Assembly (NCBI GenBank): GCA_900549195.1
Contig: URNK01000085.1
Location: forward strand, 1-7,340
Length of the DNA: 7,340 bases
DNA from: an uncultured Collinsella sp.
GTDB taxonomy: Bacteria > Actinomycetota > Coriobacteriia > Coriobacteriales > Coriobacteriaceae
Reading direction: 5' to 3'
The stretch's first letter is position 1. Every line of letters begins with the position of its first letter. A program made the translations under genes and the position numbers. Below are positions 7,054 to 7,340 of the stretch, piece after piece. The notes below the pieces were generated by a model that saw only the letters and a list, made by a program, of their open reading frames with translations, did not search any database and was not told the origin of the DNA.

Positions 7054-7086
7054 ATGTGACATAAGGAACCGTCCCTCATGTCACAT
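7054..7086 (-). repeat. 33-nt palindrome between nadA and nadB
   Basis: Arms ATGTGACAT (7054-7062) and ATGTCACAT (7078-7086) flank a core that is also nearly symmetric. On the minus (transcribed) strand every position pairs apart from the central loop, two of the pairs being G-U. On the plus strand those two become A-C mismatches. It fills most of the 56 nt between the nadA stop and the nadB start and leaves the nadB ribosome binding site free. The minus-strand core GGGACGGTTCC resembles, from memory, palindromes scattered through many bacterial genomes and linked to REP-associated (RAYT) transposases; this is unverified. There is no T-run, so it is not an obvious terminator. Confidence 0.7.
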
Positions 7087-7090
7087 CGTT

Positions 7091-7291
7091 CTAACGCGCC
7101 GCGTACTCGAGCATGCGGTCGAGCGTGAGTTTAGCCTGGTCGGCAGCCTCGTCCGACACGCCGATCTGCACCTCGCCCTCGCCCGTCTCCAGGCAGCGCA
7201 CGAGCTTCTCGAGCGTGATGAGATCCATGTTGACGCAGGTGGGCTGCACCGCGGGGAAGTAGAACTTCTTGCCGGTGCCCTGGCAGCGGCG
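7091..7291 (-). CDS. nadA: Quinolinate synthase, C-terminal fragment
   Basis: NadA condenses iminoaspartate (from NadB) with dihydroxyacetone phosphate to give quinolinate, using a [4Fe-4S] cluster. Only the last 66 codons are present; the upstream part is cut off by the right-hand adapter. The fragment shows the family's C-terminal pattern: KKFYFPAVQPTCVNM, with the Cys that should be the third cluster ligand, then ITLEKLVRCLETGEGEV, and a final helix ending LDRMLEYAAR. The call rests on this pattern and on position directly ahead of nadB. Residues MYKRQ or MSASLVGSEMCIRDS at the apparent N-terminus are translated adapter. The promoter, the NiaR operator and most of the active site lie outside the window. 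Confidence 0.9.
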   Translation of the reverse strand, partial: RRCQGTGKKFYFPAVQPTCVNMDLITLEKLVRCLETGEGEVQIGVSDEAADQAKLTLDRMLEYAAR

Positions 7292-7340
7292 CTGTCTCTT
7301 ATACACATCTCCGAGCCCACGAGACTAGCGCTCATCTCGT
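7292..7340. other. Nextera i7 / Read-2 sequencing adapter, inverted copy (artefact)
   Basis: An exact reverse complement of bases 1-49, including the Tn5 mosaic end (7292-7310), the Read-2 adapter, the same 8-nt index and the end of P7. It is synthetic. Both ends carry the i7-side adapter, where an ordinary Nextera library molecule has one i7 and one i5 side. This points to untrimmed reads at contig ends or to a single-adapter long-fragment protocol. Confidence 0.98.

Noticed and set aside
7035..7079. Upstream ATG start for nadB at 7079 adding 15 residues
   Set aside because: It begins inside the palindrome and lacks a Shine-Dalgarno, whereas the GTG at 7034 has GGAGAGG 6 nt upstream and gives a normal N-terminus before the FAD motif.
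7054..7086. NiaR operator, because it contains TGACA and TGTCA half-sites
   Set aside because: The half-sites are far apart and the element is inside the operon after nadA. A repressor site would be expected upstream of nadA. The continuous palindrome fits a hairpin better.

Overview
The window is a 7242-base genomic insert (50-7291) between two copies of an Illumina Nextera Read-2/i7 adapter (1-49, and inverted at 7292-7340). The insert is GC-rich, with GC-rich third codon positions. It encodes a Gram-positive-type DnaK, an acidic two-cluster ferredoxin, and a complete de novo quinolinate/NAD branch with a 3H-domain regulator. This fits a gut anaerobe of the class Coriobacteriia, most likely Collinsella or a close relative. 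That assignment rests on memory of the families and general gene style, not on a search.

Layout. (1) 50-3205, minus strand: a heat-shock chaperone cluster in transcription order dnaK, grpE, dnaJ. dnaJ is cut by the left adapter. dnaK and grpE are 2 nt apart. grpE and dnaJ are separated by two strong GC hairpins. (2) 3206-3862: a gene-poor divergent region. It holds the dnaK leader, a 180-bp array of alternating inverted repeat units with a 62-bp period, two plus-strand terminator-like hairpins that follow no gene, and a likely ferredoxin promoter. (3) 3863-4048, plus strand: a 61-residue 2[4Fe-4S] ferredoxin, ending at a hairpin with T-runs on both strands that probably also terminates the convergent nad operon. 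(4) 4165-4231: a second, unrelated long inverted repeat. (5) 4249-7291, minus strand: an operon read as nadA (partial), nadB, nadC, niaR, with 1-3 nt junctions at the last two boundaries. A 33-nt palindrome lies between nadA and nadB.

How the genes work together. DnaK, GrpE and DnaJ form one ATP-driven folding machine: J-protein, ATPase and nucleotide exchange factor. NadB oxidises L-aspartate to iminoaspartate, NadA condenses it with dihydroxyacetone phosphate to quinolinate, and NadC converts quinolinate to nicotinate mononucleotide. NiaR probably represses this operon in response to niacin. Its operator would be upstream of nadA, outside the window. The ferredoxin is a separate single-gene electron-carrier unit.

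The genes are ordinary core genes. The most unusual content is non-coding: three different hairpin-forming repeat families in intergenic spaces, the most structured being the BIME-like array at 3464-3643. No new defence or mobile system is visible. The perfect 49-bp terminal inverted repeat is a library artefact, and it adds false residues to the proteins at both ends.
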